Positions 1 to 8,900 of a DNA stretch of 19,349 bases are shown in pieces. Position 1 is the first letter of the stretch; each line of letters starts with the position of its first letter. Origin of the DNA: Candidatus Bipolaricaulota bacterium (lineage in GTDB: Bacteria; Bipolaricaulota; Bipolaricaulia; UBA7950; UBA9294); the NCBI GenBank assembly GCA_030612485.1, contig JAUWNS010000028.1, positions 1 to 19,349 on the forward strand, given 5' to 3'. Below the pieces are notes generated by a model. The model searched no databases. It was not told where the DNA came from and saw nothing but the letters and a program-made list of their open reading frames with translations. The translations under genes and the position numbers were made by a program.

Positions 1-1
1 G

Positions 2-1012
2 GAGATCGCGGCAGGAATCCCGATTATAGATGAGGAGCAGCGCCGGATTGGGACCCTCTTCCTCGCTGTCGAGGATTCTCTTCTCGGACCAGAAGAGGAG
101 GCCTTCCTCGCCTCGGCGAAACGATCGGCCCTCCTCGGAGGGGGAATCGCCTCTGGAGTGGCCCTTCTCCTGGCCATCTTCCTCATCTCTCAGGTTCTCT
201 CTCCTCTTCGCCTCCTTACTCGTGCCACAGAGCCGATCGCGCATGGCGATCTCTCCCAGCGGGTGGCTCTAAAGGCACGGGATGAGTTTGGCCGCTTGGG
301 AGATTCGTTCAACCGTATGATCGAGAATCTGCAGCGCTCGGAGACGATCCGCCAGACGATGACCGCAGATATCGCGCATGAGTTGCGTACACCGGTGACA
401 ATCATCCAGGGAAACCTGGAGGCGATCCTCGACGGGATCTATACCCCCGATACAGAGACTATCGCCCCGATCTACGAGGAGACGCTCCACCTGGGGCACC
501 TGATCGACGACCTGCGTGACCTGGCACTGGCCGAAGCAGGAGAGCTTCGACTGGACAAAGAACCGACCGATCTTGCTGCCCTGGTGAGCCAGGTGGTGGA
601 AACGGCGAACTCCTCCTTAGAGGGCGGGCCGCAGTTATCGTCTACATCTGCAAAGGGACTCCCCACAGTGACTCTCGACCCTAAAAGGATTCGGCAGGTC
701 CTGGCGAACCTGTTGAGCAACGCGATCCGTTTCACACCTGAGGAAGGGGAGGTCCACGTCAAAGTCGTGCCTGGGGACGAGGGAGTCGAGGTACGAGTGA
801 CCGACACCGGTCCGGGGATCCCACCAAAGGACCTTCCCCACCTGTTTGAGAGATTCTACCGTGGAGATCGGGCGAGGAGCCGTGCCTCCGGGGGAAGTGG
901 CCTCGGCCTAGCGATTGCCAAGCAGTGGGTAGAGGCTCACGGGGGGATGATTCGAGCGGAGAACGCTGAGGGCGGCGGAGCACGATTCACGATTCGACTG
1001 CCGACCTCTTGA
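2..1012 (+). CDS. Sensor histidine kinase, 5' end outside the window
   Basis: This is the C-terminal part of a membrane two-component sensor kinase that autophosphorylates on histidine and passes the phosphate to a response regulator. The frame is open from base 2, so the true start lies upstream. Visible in order are the end of an extracytoplasmic sensor region, one membrane segment (about 140-200), a HAMP linker (SPLRLLTRATEPIAHGDLS), a HisKA dimerisation helix with the phospho-acceptor in DIAHELRTPVT (about 370-400), and a HATPase domain. The ATPase domain has an N box (LLSNAIRFTP), a G1 box (DTGPGIPP), an F box (LFERFYRGD) and a G2 box (GSGLGLAIAK). All catalytic boxes are intact, so it should be active. 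It resembles BaeS-type kinases. Its response regulator is probably upstream of the window, because none lies downstream. The signal it senses cannot be told. Confidence 0.95.
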   Translation, partial: EIAAGIPIIDEEQRRIGTLFLAVEDSLLGPEEEAFLASAKRSALLGGGIASGVALLLAIFLISQVLSPLRLLTRATEPIAHGDLSQRVALKARDEFGRLGDSFNRMIENLQRSETIRQTMTADIAHELRTPVTIIQGNLEAILDGIYTPDTETIAPIYEETLHLGHLIDDLRDLALAEAGELRLDKEPTDLAALVSQVVETANSSLEGGPQLSSTSAKGLPTVTLDPKRIRQVLANLLSNAIRFTPEEGEVHVKVVPGDEGVEVRVTDTGPGIPPKDLPHLFERFYRGDRARSRASGGSGLGLAIAKQWVEAHGGMIRAENAEGGGARFTIRLPTS

Positions 1013-1044
1013 ACGAAGCTTCCCTCCCCTATAAGATAACAGCA

Positions 1045-1521
1045 ATGAGCGAGCGATTCTACAATCCACATATTGGTGCGCTCTCCTTCGATGAGGTCAT
1101 TGAGAGCCTCATCAGGGAGATGAAGGAGGATCAGAAGGCACGTTACGAGATCCTCATCGGGACCGATTCTTCTGTGAGCGGGGATAAGGTTGACCTTGTC
1201 AGCGCGATCGTCCTCCACAAGATTGGGAAGGGGGGGCGCTACTTCTGGACACGGCGCATAGAGAAGAAGATCCCCTCGTTGCGACAGCGGATCTGGCGCG
1301 AAGCATGGCTCTCCTTCGAGCTCGCCCAGCGTGTGATGAAGGGGCTCTCCGCCGATTCTCTCCTCCAGTTCAATCTGGAGATTCACGTTGACATCGGGAA
1401 GAACGGACCCACGAAGACGATGATCGATGAGGTAGTGGGGATGATCATCGGAAGCGGGTTCGCCGTTCGTATCAAACCACAGGCCTACGCTGCCTCGTCG
1501 GTCGCCGACAAATACACTTAG
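1045..1521 (+). CDS. YkuK-family (DUF458) RNase H-like protein
   Basis: The 158-residue product matches the YkuK family of small proteins with a predicted ribonuclease H-like fold; no reaction is established for it. The family landmarks are ILIGTDSS near the N-terminus (an acidic residue at an RNase H-like position), HKIGKGGRYF, EIHVDIGKNG, IDEVVGMI, and the terminal IKPQAYAASSVADKYT, which is where family members normally end, so the gene looks full length. I chose the ATG at 1045. A TTG at 1009, overlapping the kinase stop, is in frame and would add 12 residues that look unlike the family. No strong ribosome site precedes either start. The close spacing to the kinase suggests co-transcription, but the functional link is unclear. 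Confidence 0.85.
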   Translation: MSERFYNPHIGALSFDEVIESLIREMKEDQKARYEILIGTDSSVSGDKVDLVSAIVLHKIGKGGRYFWTRRIEKKIPSLRQRIWREAWLSFELAQRVMKGLSADSLLQFNLEIHVDIGKNGPTKTMIDEVVGMIIGSGFAVRIKPQAYAASSVADKYT

Positions 1522-1723
1522 ACCGGGCTCCTGCTGGGCTTCAACGTCATCAAGCTTAAGAGCGGGATTAAGCGCTTCGTCCTCGGCGGTGAAAGCTTCT
1601 GTCTCGTAAGAAAAAAAGGGTACACAACAGCTTCCGTTAAGACGGACATCGCGCACTCGAACAGGGGAAGGATTTGGTTGTTCTTTCCTCCCGAGCAGCG
1701 TATCGTTAGGATTGAGGTGATCG

Positions 1724-2848
1724 ATGGTGTGTGTGATTAAATCGTCTTTTCTTTTTGGAGTTCTTCTTCTCGTGACAGCGGTAGTGGGAATGGGGGCAAT
1801 CCCCCTCTGTGATTATCAGTCCTTTGATACGGATATCTCCGATCTTGATATCGGCTTTTCCTACCATTATTACAACGATCCCTATGGCCTTAGCGAACAT
1901 GATGTCAGCGAAGGGGAACTCCACATCGGCTATGACCGGCTCTACGATTCCCCGGACTTTGGGTTCGATATTACTATGAGAAACGACATGAATATCTCCA
2001 CTTTAACCCTCTCGTCCTTTCTCGTCACCGGGGAGGGGAACCTCAGGAGGTACTTCACCACGGATGCTCCCTACTTCGGGATCGCCGGTGTCAGCGCGAG
2101 GAGCGCCTCCTCCTATGAGACGATAGGCCTGTTCGTGAAGCTTGGAATTGGGTACGGTCGGTTCACCGATGTTACCCCTCTCGCCAAGGCGATCAAGATC
2201 GATGCGTATCTTTACGCGAAGGGGAGTATCTCCGCGCACCTGGATCAAACCGTCCTGAAATCCCTCGCCTACGAGATCGATAACATCGATACCTACGATT
2301 CGATGACCGACCTTCTGGGAGCTCTTCAGGAGATCATCGAGGGACCTAGTACGGGTGAACTCAAGCAACTCGACGCGCTCGATGTGTACGAGATGGCACA
2401 AATCGTCGAGGACAACGATTACACTCGCTACTGTGGGGGGAGTATCAACGCGGGTATCGGGTATGAGCTCTTAGATCCAATGAAAAGATCGAACGACCTT
2501 TTGGCTACGGCAGCGTTCAATTATGCGTTCACCACCACCCCGCAGGTGCAGTTCCTCATCAAGGGGATCTTCTCTGGAGCCTACGATTTCCTCCGTACAA
2601 ATCAGATTGAGATCACCGCGTGTTACGATTACTTTATCAGTAATATTGTGAGCCTCTCGTCCGAGTACTCCTTCTCACGGGAGACCTGGGACAGCACCGT
2701 GACAGACAAGCACAACCTGAAGTTCGATCTCGTTCTGACCCCGGTCGAGGGGGCGAACATCACCTTGGGATTCCAATTTGGACATGAACCCTATTTCCTA
2801 GAGTGGAGTCAGGATGTCAAGTTTACGATTGGGATGAGGCTCCTGTAG
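1724..2848 (+). CDS. Putative outer-membrane beta-barrel protein
   Basis: The 374-residue product begins with a basic-hydrophobic signal peptide (about residues 1-26, likely cleaved near VVGMGA). It then shows many short stretches of alternating hydrophobic and polar residues rich in Tyr, Phe and Gly, such as LDIGFSYHYYND, ELHIGYDRLYD, VKLGIGYGRF, SINAGIGYELL, FNYAFTT and ITLGFQFGHEP. It ends in the strand-like KFTIGMRLL. This is the pattern of an outer-membrane barrel whose last strand closes at the C-terminus. A roughly 50-residue acidic, strand-poor insert (IDNIDTYDSMTDLLGAL to EDNDYTRY) sits in the middle. The ATG at 1724 has GAGGTGATC six to seven bases upstream. I cannot assign a named porin family or substrate. 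If correct, the cell has an outer membrane. The 3' end overlaps the convergent Nudix gene by 26 bases. Confidence 0.6.
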   Translation: MVCVIKSSFLFGVLLLVTAVVGMGAIPLCDYQSFDTDISDLDIGFSYHYYNDPYGLSEHDVSEGELHIGYDRLYDSPDFGFDITMRNDMNISTLTLSSFLVTGEGNLRRYFTTDAPYFGIAGVSARSASSYETIGLFVKLGIGYGRFTDVTPLAKAIKIDAYLYAKGSISAHLDQTVLKSLAYEIDNIDTYDSMTDLLGALQEIIEGPSTGELKQLDALDVYEMAQIVEDNDYTRYCGGSINAGIGYELLDPMKRSNDLLATAAFNYAFTTTPQVQFLIKGIFSGAYDFLRTNQIEITACYDYFISNIVSLSSEYSFSRETWDSTVTDKHNLKFDLVLTPVEGANITLGFQFGHEPYFLEWSQDVKFTIGMRLL

Positions 2849-3476
2849 ATAAAGCGATAGAAGAGACCGCGTCCCGCATCAGGTTATCGATGCCGAGATC
2901 TCGAGCCTTTTCAAGAGGAAAGTAGGTTGCCTCGGCGATCTCATCGGGATCCGGATGAGGGTTCCCCTCAAGAGAGACGTGATAGAAGATCATCACCCAG
3001 TGAAGGCGGCTCTCACTCCCCAGTTTTCCCTTGATATCGAGTAGCGACTCGATTTTTCCGCCAACACCGAGTTCCTCTTTAAGTTCTCGCAGGAGCCCCT
3101 CCTGCGGGGTCTCCCCAAAGCGGAGGAATCCACCCGGAAGGGACCACCGCCCTTTGGTCAGGCCTCGGCTCCCCTTCACGAGCAGGATCTTTCCACCTTC
3201 AAGACAGATCCCCTCAACCACGACCCGCGGCATCCCGGCGTGGATCGCCTCGCGCACAAGCGGGGCAACAGCAGGAAGAGATGCGAGTTCGTCCTTCCCC
3301 AGCCACTCGTGCGGGTGTCGTGGGAGCCGTGGGGAGCAGAAGAGGACCGGTTCACTCGTGGCAAGCGGAGCAATCTCCGTAAAAGGAAAAGGGATCTCCT
3401 CTCGTTTCGGCAGATCGAGCAGACCGTTTCGCTCGATGAGATAGACCTTCCCGTCCGTTTCGATGTAGTAGAGCAT
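2823..3476 (-). CDS. Nudix hydrolase
   Basis: This cytoplasmic 217-residue Mg-dependent hydrolase should cleave a nucleoside diphosphate linked to another group. A complete Nudix box (G-x5-E-x7-REUxEExGU) lies at about residues 116-138 and reads GFLRFGETPQEGLLRELKEE followed by LGV. It is preceded by the usual KGRWSLPGG strand-turn. About 85 N-terminal residues precede the Nudix fold (MLYYIETDGKVYLIERNGLL and onward). They contain no zinc-ribbon cysteines, so this is not a typical NudC, and the substrate is unknown. The ATG is well supported by GGAGGGAG just upstream. The gene diverges from the redox operon to its right and its stop lies inside the barrel-protein gene, so the two converge without an obvious terminator. 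Confidence 0.9.
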   Translation of the reverse strand: MLYYIETDGKVYLIERNGLLDLPKREEIPFPFTEIAPLATSEPVLFCSPRLPRHPHEWLGKDELASLPAVAPLVREAIHAGMPRVVVEGICLEGGKILLVKGSRGLTKGRWSLPGGFLRFGETPQEGLLRELKEELGVGGKIESLLDIKGKLGSESRLHWVMIFYHVSLEGNPHPDPDEIAEATYFPLEKARDLGIDNLMRDAVSSIALSTGASSQS

Positions 3477-3533
3477 TGCTCCCTCCGTTCCCTATTGTAC
3501 GCTCGCGGAGAGCGGATTTCAGGAGCTGCATCA

Positions 3534-3555
3534 TAGGTTGCACCGTAGGTTGCAC
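3534..3555 (+). repeat. Tandem 10-base direct repeat TAGGTTGCAC
   Basis: TAGGTTGCAC occurs at 3534-3543 and again at 3546-3555, a period of 12 bases (just over one helical turn). It lies between the divergent Nudix and nuoE-like genes. The second copy ends on the proposed -35 box of the redox operon, a position typical of an activator or repressor half-site pair. No regulator for it can be named from the window. Confidence 0.5.
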
Positions 3556-3578
3556 TTTCCCGTTTGGGAATGGATAAT
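3550..3578 (+). promoter_or_regulatory. Candidate sigma70 promoter of the redox operon
   Basis: TTGCAC (3550-3555) and GATAAT (3573-3578) are separated by 17 bases. The -10 is five of six to consensus and the -35 three of six. The predicted start near 3585 leaves a leader of about 100 bases before the nuoE-like ATG. A small inverted repeat, TTCCC-GTTT-GGGAA (3557-3570), lies in the spacer. The weak -35 together with the direct repeat would fit an activated promoter. An alternative with TTGCCA at 3634 has a poorer -10. Confidence 0.35.
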
Positions 3579-3683
3579 CCCCGCGACCAGGGAGCAATCT
3601 GGTTACAAAGGACGAGCAAAAGTAGCTTAAGAGTTGCCAAGCAATAATTGTTGTTATTAGAACGGTAATCTGAAAGGAGATAC

Positions 3684-4178
3684 ATGCCAAATCCGACCTC
3701 TCAAGATTCAGAAGAAAAACCGGTGGGGCTAGATTCGTTCCGCACCTTCAATGCTTCTTCAGCAAGCGTTATCCCTCTCTTACAACAGATCCAGAACCGA
3801 TACGGATACCTTTCGGAGAACAACTTAGAGCGTGTTTCTGAGTATACGCATGTCCCGCTAAGCTCCATATACGGGGTGGCTACCTTCTATTCGCAGTTCC
3901 GTCTTTCTCGTCCTGGGAAACACCTGATCCGCGTTTGCCAAGGGACAGCCTGCCATGTTCTCGGAGCGGGAAAGATCATGGCATACTTCAAGGAGCAACT
4001 GGGAATAGAGGAGAATGAGACCACAACGGATGAATTATTCACCCTTGAAAGCGTACGTTGTCTTGGGTGTTGCAGCCTTGCCCCGGCAATGATGATCGGC
4101 GATGAAACGTACGGACGTCTGACGCGAGATACGGTGGACGAGATCCTCTCCTCGTACCGCGAGCGGGAGGAAAGATGA
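3684..4178 (+). CDS. nuoE: NuoE/HndA-like [2Fe-2S] subunit of an NADH-linked oxidoreductase
   Basis: This is the thioredoxin-like 24 kDa subunit that pairs with the FMN/NADH subunit encoded next. Its one [2Fe-2S] cluster should be held by Cys85 and Cys90 (CQGTACHVLGAGK) and Cys126 and Cys130 (RCLGCCSLAP), the family's C-x4-C...C-x3-C pattern. The helical N-terminal part (VIPLLQQIQNRYGYLSENNL) and YGVATFYSQFRL are also characteristic. The length of 164 residues is normal. The start is fixed by AAAGGAGATAC before the ATG. The stop overlaps the next start as ATGA, so the subunits are translationally coupled. The paralogue could belong to a hydrogenase, formate dehydrogenase or bifurcating complex rather than respiratory complex I, because no membrane nuo genes are present. 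The symbol denotes the family. Confidence 0.93.
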   Translation: MPNPTSQDSEEKPVGLDSFRTFNASSASVIPLLQQIQNRYGYLSENNLERVSEYTHVPLSSIYGVATFYSQFRLSRPGKHLIRVCQGTACHVLGAGKIMAYFKEQLGIEENETTTDELFTLESVRCLGCCSLAPAMMIGDETYGRLTRDTVDEILSSYREREER

Positions 4179-5932
4179 GTCATGTAAGCGAGATTAGAGT
4201 CGGGCTAGCGACCTGTGGGATCGCTGCCGGCGCTGAACCGGTGTACTCCGCTTTGGAAAAGGAACTGGCCGCGACTAATGCATCGGTAAAGCTGAAGCGG
4301 GTCGGGTGCATCGGTATGTGCTACAACGAACCGCTGGTCGACGTGGTTACGCAGGATGGCGAGCGGTCCACATACGGGCACGTGCGGGTCGAGGACGTAG
4401 TTCGCATTGTGGAAGAACATGTCGTTGATGGGCAGCCTATTCAGGATCTCCTCGTTGCTTCCGACGGCTTCTTCGATAAACAGGTTCGTATCGTGCTCGA
4501 AAACTGCGGTTTAATTGACCCCGAATCGCTCGACGAGTACCGGGCACACGCAGGATACGAGGCGTTGAGGATCGCCCTTACTGAGATGACCCCGCAACAG
4601 GTGATCGAGAAGATCACTGCCTCCGGGCTGCGCGGTCGCGGCGGAGCCGGTTTCCCCACTGGCGTTAAGTGGGGCTTTGCCGCGCGTGAGCCTGGGCCGG
4701 AGAAGTACTTCATCTGCAACGCTGACGAAGGAGACCCTGGGGCGTTTATGGACCGTAGCGTGCTCGAGGGAGACCCGCACCGCGTACTCGAAGGTATAGC
4801 GATCGGGGCTTACGCGATCGGCGCCTCGCACGGATACTTTTACGTACGCGCCGAGTACCCATTGGCGATCAAGCGGTTGGAAAAAGCGATCGCCGATGCT
4901 ACCGCCGCTGGTTTAATTGGGGAGAATATACTTGGCAGCGATTTTTCATTCGAGATTAAGATCAAGGCTGGAGCAGGGGCGTTCGTCTGTGGGGAGGAGA
5001 CAGCACTGATCGCCTCGATAGAAGGGAGACGCGGTACTCCGCGGAGGCGCCCTCCTTACCCTGCTGTCTCCGGGCTGTGGGAAAAGCCGACGAATATCAA
5101 CAACGTGGAGACCCTGGCCAACATTCCGTGGATCATTCGTCACAAGACGGAGGAGTTCACACGCTACGGGACGGAGAAGAGTAAGGGGACAAAGGTCTTT
5201 GCCCTGGCTGGGAAGGTGAACCACAGTGGATTGGTCGAAGTCCCGATGGGGATGCCAATCAAGGATATCGTCTTTGCCGTTGGTGGTGGAATCCGTGACG
5301 GAAAGGCGTTCAAAGCAGTGCAAATAGGAGGCCCTTCCGGGGGATGCATTCCCGCCTCCCTTGCTGACGTCCCGGTTGACTACGACTCGATCATTGCGAC
5401 AGGGGCAATCATGGGCTCTGGCGGGTTGATCGTCCTTGATGAAGAGACGTGCATGGTCGATCTAGCGCGCTTCTTCCTCGACTTCATCCAGAAGGAATCG
5501 TGCGGAAAGTGTACCTTCTGTCGCATCGGGACAAAGAGGATGCTGGAGATCCTGACACGGATCTGCGATGGAGAAGGGATTCCCGAGGATTTGGATCGGT
5601 TGATAAATCTAGCAAAGAAGGTCAAAGTAAATTCCCTATGCGGATTAGGACAGACTGCACCTAACCCTGTCCTCACCACAGTGAAGTACTTCCGCGAGGA
5701 ATACGATGCACACATCGTCGATAAGACCTGCCCTGCGCATGTGTGCAAGGCGCTGATCCGCTACGAGATTGAACCCGATCAGTGTAAAGACTGCAAACTC
5801 TGCACGCGCGACTGTCCGGTACAGGCGATCTCGCAAGGGGAAGGCGCGTTTCAGACGATCGATCAGGAGATATGCATAAAGTGTAGCCGTTGTTATGAAG
5901 TCTGTCCATTCGGAGCGATCGATGTTCAGTGA
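4175..5932 (+). CDS. nuoF: NuoF/HydB-like NADH-binding FMN Fe-S subunit
   Basis: The 585-residue soluble flavoprotein exchanges electrons with NADH through FMN. It has an N-terminal thioredoxin-like domain (residues 1-90) with only Cys14, Cys45 and Cys49 (ATCGIAAGA, GCIGMC). Next is the 51 kDa FMN/NADH fold (about 140-330) with GRGGAGFPTGVKWGF, CNADEGDPGAFMDR and GEETALIASIEGRRG. An SLBB segment follows (about 340-400), then the ESCGKCTFCRIG cluster with Cys443, 446, 449 and 489. A CPAHVC pair at 519/524 comes next, and two C-terminal [4Fe-4S] ferredoxin motifs at 537-547 and 567-577. Respiratory NuoF lacks both terminal extensions. They are typical of HydB/HndC and of the bifurcating (Bfu-type) flavoproteins. 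It overlaps the upstream gene by four bases. The symbol denotes the family, not membership in complex I. Confidence 0.93.
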   Translation: MSHVSEIRVGLATCGIAAGAEPVYSALEKELAATNASVKLKRVGCIGMCYNEPLVDVVTQDGERSTYGHVRVEDVVRIVEEHVVDGQPIQDLLVASDGFFDKQVRIVLENCGLIDPESLDEYRAHAGYEALRIALTEMTPQQVIEKITASGLRGRGGAGFPTGVKWGFAAREPGPEKYFICNADEGDPGAFMDRSVLEGDPHRVLEGIAIGAYAIGASHGYFYVRAEYPLAIKRLEKAIADATAAGLIGENILGSDFSFEIKIKAGAGAFVCGEETALIASIEGRRGTPRRRPPYPAVSGLWEKPTNINNVETLANIPWIIRHKTEEFTRYGTEKSKGTKVFALAGKVNHSGLVEVPMGMPIKDIVFAVGGGIRDGKAFKAVQIGGPSGGCIPASLADVPVDYDSIIATGAIMGSGGLIVLDEETCMVDLARFFLDFIQKESCGKCTFCRIGTKRMLEILTRICDGEGIPEDLDRLINLAKKVKVNSLCGLGQTAPNPVLTTVKYFREEYDAHIVDKTCPAHVCKALIRYEIEPDQCKDCKLCTRDCPVQAISQGEGAFQTIDQEICIKCSRCYEVCPFGAIDVQ

Positions 5933-5945
5933 AAAAGGGGGTGGG

Positions 5946-8900
5946 ATGCTTTCAGTCACGATAAATGAGAAGAAGGTCTCCGCAGTCGAGGGAGAGACGA
6001 TACTTGTTCTTGCTCGGCGCGAGGGGATAGAGATCCCCGCTCTCTGCGCTGAGGAACGTCTTACTCCGTACGACTCTTGTGGCGTGTGCGTCGTCGATGT
6101 AGAAGATATGGGCGTTGTCAAGTCCTGTTCAACGCCTGTTCGCGATGGGATGGTCATCCATACCCACAGCAAGGCAGCCGAAGATATCCGTCGGACCGCC
6201 CTCGAACTGCTGCTGAGCAATCACTGGGGGGATTGCATCGCTCCCTGTCAGAAAGCCTGTCCTGCACATACAGACTGTCAGGGGTACGTGGGTCTGACGG
6301 CCAACGGTCTGTTCGAGGAGGCGCTACACCTTCTCTATGAGAAGCTCCCACTGCCAGCAGCGTTCGGACGAATCTGTCCGGCCCCGTGTGAAGATGCCTG
6401 TCGGCGCGAGATCGCGGAAGAGCCGGTTCAGATCCGGCACATCAAACGTTTCCTCGGCGATAAGGAGTTCAACTACATCCCGTCGGTCGCCACAAATACC
6501 GGCAAGCAGGTGGCGATCGTCGGTGGGGGGCCAGCAGGACTGAGCGCTGCCTATTTCCTCCGACGTAACGGGCATGCTACCGTGGTCTTCGACGCGATGC
6601 CAAAGATGGGAGGAATGCTGCGCTACGGGATCCCTGACTACCGCCTCGCACAGGAGGGCCTCGATTGCGAGCTCACCGTGCTAGAGAAGATGGGAATAGA
6701 GTTCCGCAACAACGTGCGCTTAGGAGAGAAGATCACGCTTGCGCAGCTACAGCACGAGTTTGACGCGGTCTTCCTCGGCCTTGGTGCCTGGCGTGTACGT
6801 GACCTCAGAATACCTGGGGAGAACCACTCCTCTGTTATGCAAGGGATCGAGTTTCTGCGACGGGTGAACGAGGGAGAGCGGATACCGCTTCCACCGCGGA
6901 TGGTGGTGATCGGTGGCGGAAATACCGCGATGGACGCCGCCCGTTCTGCTCGGCGCCTTGGGTCAGAGGTAACGGTCATATATCGCCGCAGCCGCGAGCA
7001 GATGCCGGCTCTGCCGCACGAGGTTGCAGAGGCGGAGGAGGAAGGGGTTAGCTTCCAGTTTCTTATTCAACCGCTCGAGTTCATCATTGAGAATGGAAAT
7101 CTCACTGGAATAAGGTGCTCTAAGATGAAGCTTGGTGAACCAGACGCAAGCGGACGGGCACGACCGATCCCGATTGAAGGTTCCGAGTTCGTCATTCCTG
7201 CTGAAGGGGTGATCCTTGCTGTCGGTCAATCGCCGGAGACCGACTGTCTTAGCGGAAGCGAGATCGAGACTGACCGTGGTGGGAGGATTATTGCTGATGA
7301 AGAAACCGGGCTGACCAAGTGTGCAGGGGTATTCGCCGGTGGCGATGTTGTCACCGGGCCGTCGATCGCGGTCGAAGCTGTTGGAGCGGGTCACCGTGCC
7401 GCGGACGCGATCGAACAGTACTTACGTAGTGAGGAGGTCAGAGCACCCCAGTTTGTCTACAAACACGAGAAGATCGATGTCACCCGTGCCGATATCGACG
7501 ATGTGGAGCAGATGCGGCGTGTCCCGACATATGTGCGCCCCCCTGCAGAACGGATCAATGATTTCAAGGAGTATGAGACGAACTTCACCGATGAGGAAGC
7601 GATGAAGGAAGGAGATCGCTGTCTCGGCTGCGGGTGTTCGGCATTCAACCATTGCGACCTACGCGACTACGCGAGCATGGTCCACGCAGAGCAGGAAAGA
7701 TACGCGGGTGCGGTCATGCGCAAGCTCCCAGATGAACGCCACCCGTTCATCATAAACGACCTTGGCAAGTGTATTGCCTGCGGTCGGTGCTTGCGCGTCT
7801 GTTCAGATGTTTGCGGGATCTCAGCGATCGACTTTACCGGTCGAGGAATCGATGTCGAGGTCCAGGCACCGTTCAACCACGCATGGCAGGAATCGGACTG
7901 TGTCTCTTGCGGTGCCTGCGTCGATGCCTGTCCGACCGGAGCGTTGACAGACCGCACGGCCCTGACAAAACAGGTCCCGCTTCACACAAGAGAGGAAAAG
8001 ACGATCTGTACACTGTGCGGTTTTGGCTGCGAGGTTGTGGTCCAGAGTCTGAACGGCCATTACCTACGAACGCTTCCGGGGGATAATGGTGCGATCCTCT
8101 GCGCGAAGGGGCGTTACGGTTGGCAGACGCTCCTCTCAGAGCCCCGCCTGCGACACCCCCTCATCCGGCGCGGCGAAGAGCTCGTTGCGACTACGTGGGA
8201 CGAGGCCTTTTCCTTCATTGCGGAGAGGCTCCCGCACGACAAGGGCAAGGTGGGGATCATGGCTGCACCGCACATCACTGAGGAAGAGGGGTATCTCATC
8301 GCGCGGCTAGCAAGAGAAGTCCTGCACACAAACCGCATCATGGTTGAGGGGGCCTCCGCGCGGAGGGCGGTTACCGTACCACGAGGGGTCGTTGCGCCGA
8401 TTAGTGCGATTAAGACGAGCGATCTGATTGTAGTAGTCGGGCCTCGCTCATCCTACGAGCGGTTTGTCCTTGACCTGAAGATCCGGATGGCTCAGAGGGC
8501 TACAGCGGCGGTGATCAGTTTACAAGGGGATCTCTCCGATGCCGATATTGTCATGGAGGATGTTCCCGCGGTGCAGGTGCTCAATGCACTGCTTGAAAAA
8601 AGAAGTGAGATGAATGACCCGCGGTTCGGCGCCATGCATGAGTTGATCAAGAAAGCCGAGGCCCCCTTGTTCGTCCTAGAGGAACGAGCAACCTCAGACG
8701 AAGCGATTGCTACCATCGCTCGTCTTGTGGATAAGGATTCTCGTTGGCGGATCGCCCACTTACGAGCGGCTCCCGTCATAGACACTCTCCTGCGGGAAGG
8801 AATTTGCGAAAGCGAGGACCTCGTCGCCCAAGGCGGCGCGTGCTTCTCCTTTGGCGCCGATCCGGCATGCGATCCCGTCCTCGCCGAGCAGATGCGCACG

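Noticed and set aside
937..1656. Long minus-strand open frame of 239 codons opposite the YkuK gene
   Set aside because: It is antisense to a gene with clear family motifs, its composition is unlike a protein family, and it lacks a ribosome site. It is a shadow of the plus-strand codon use.
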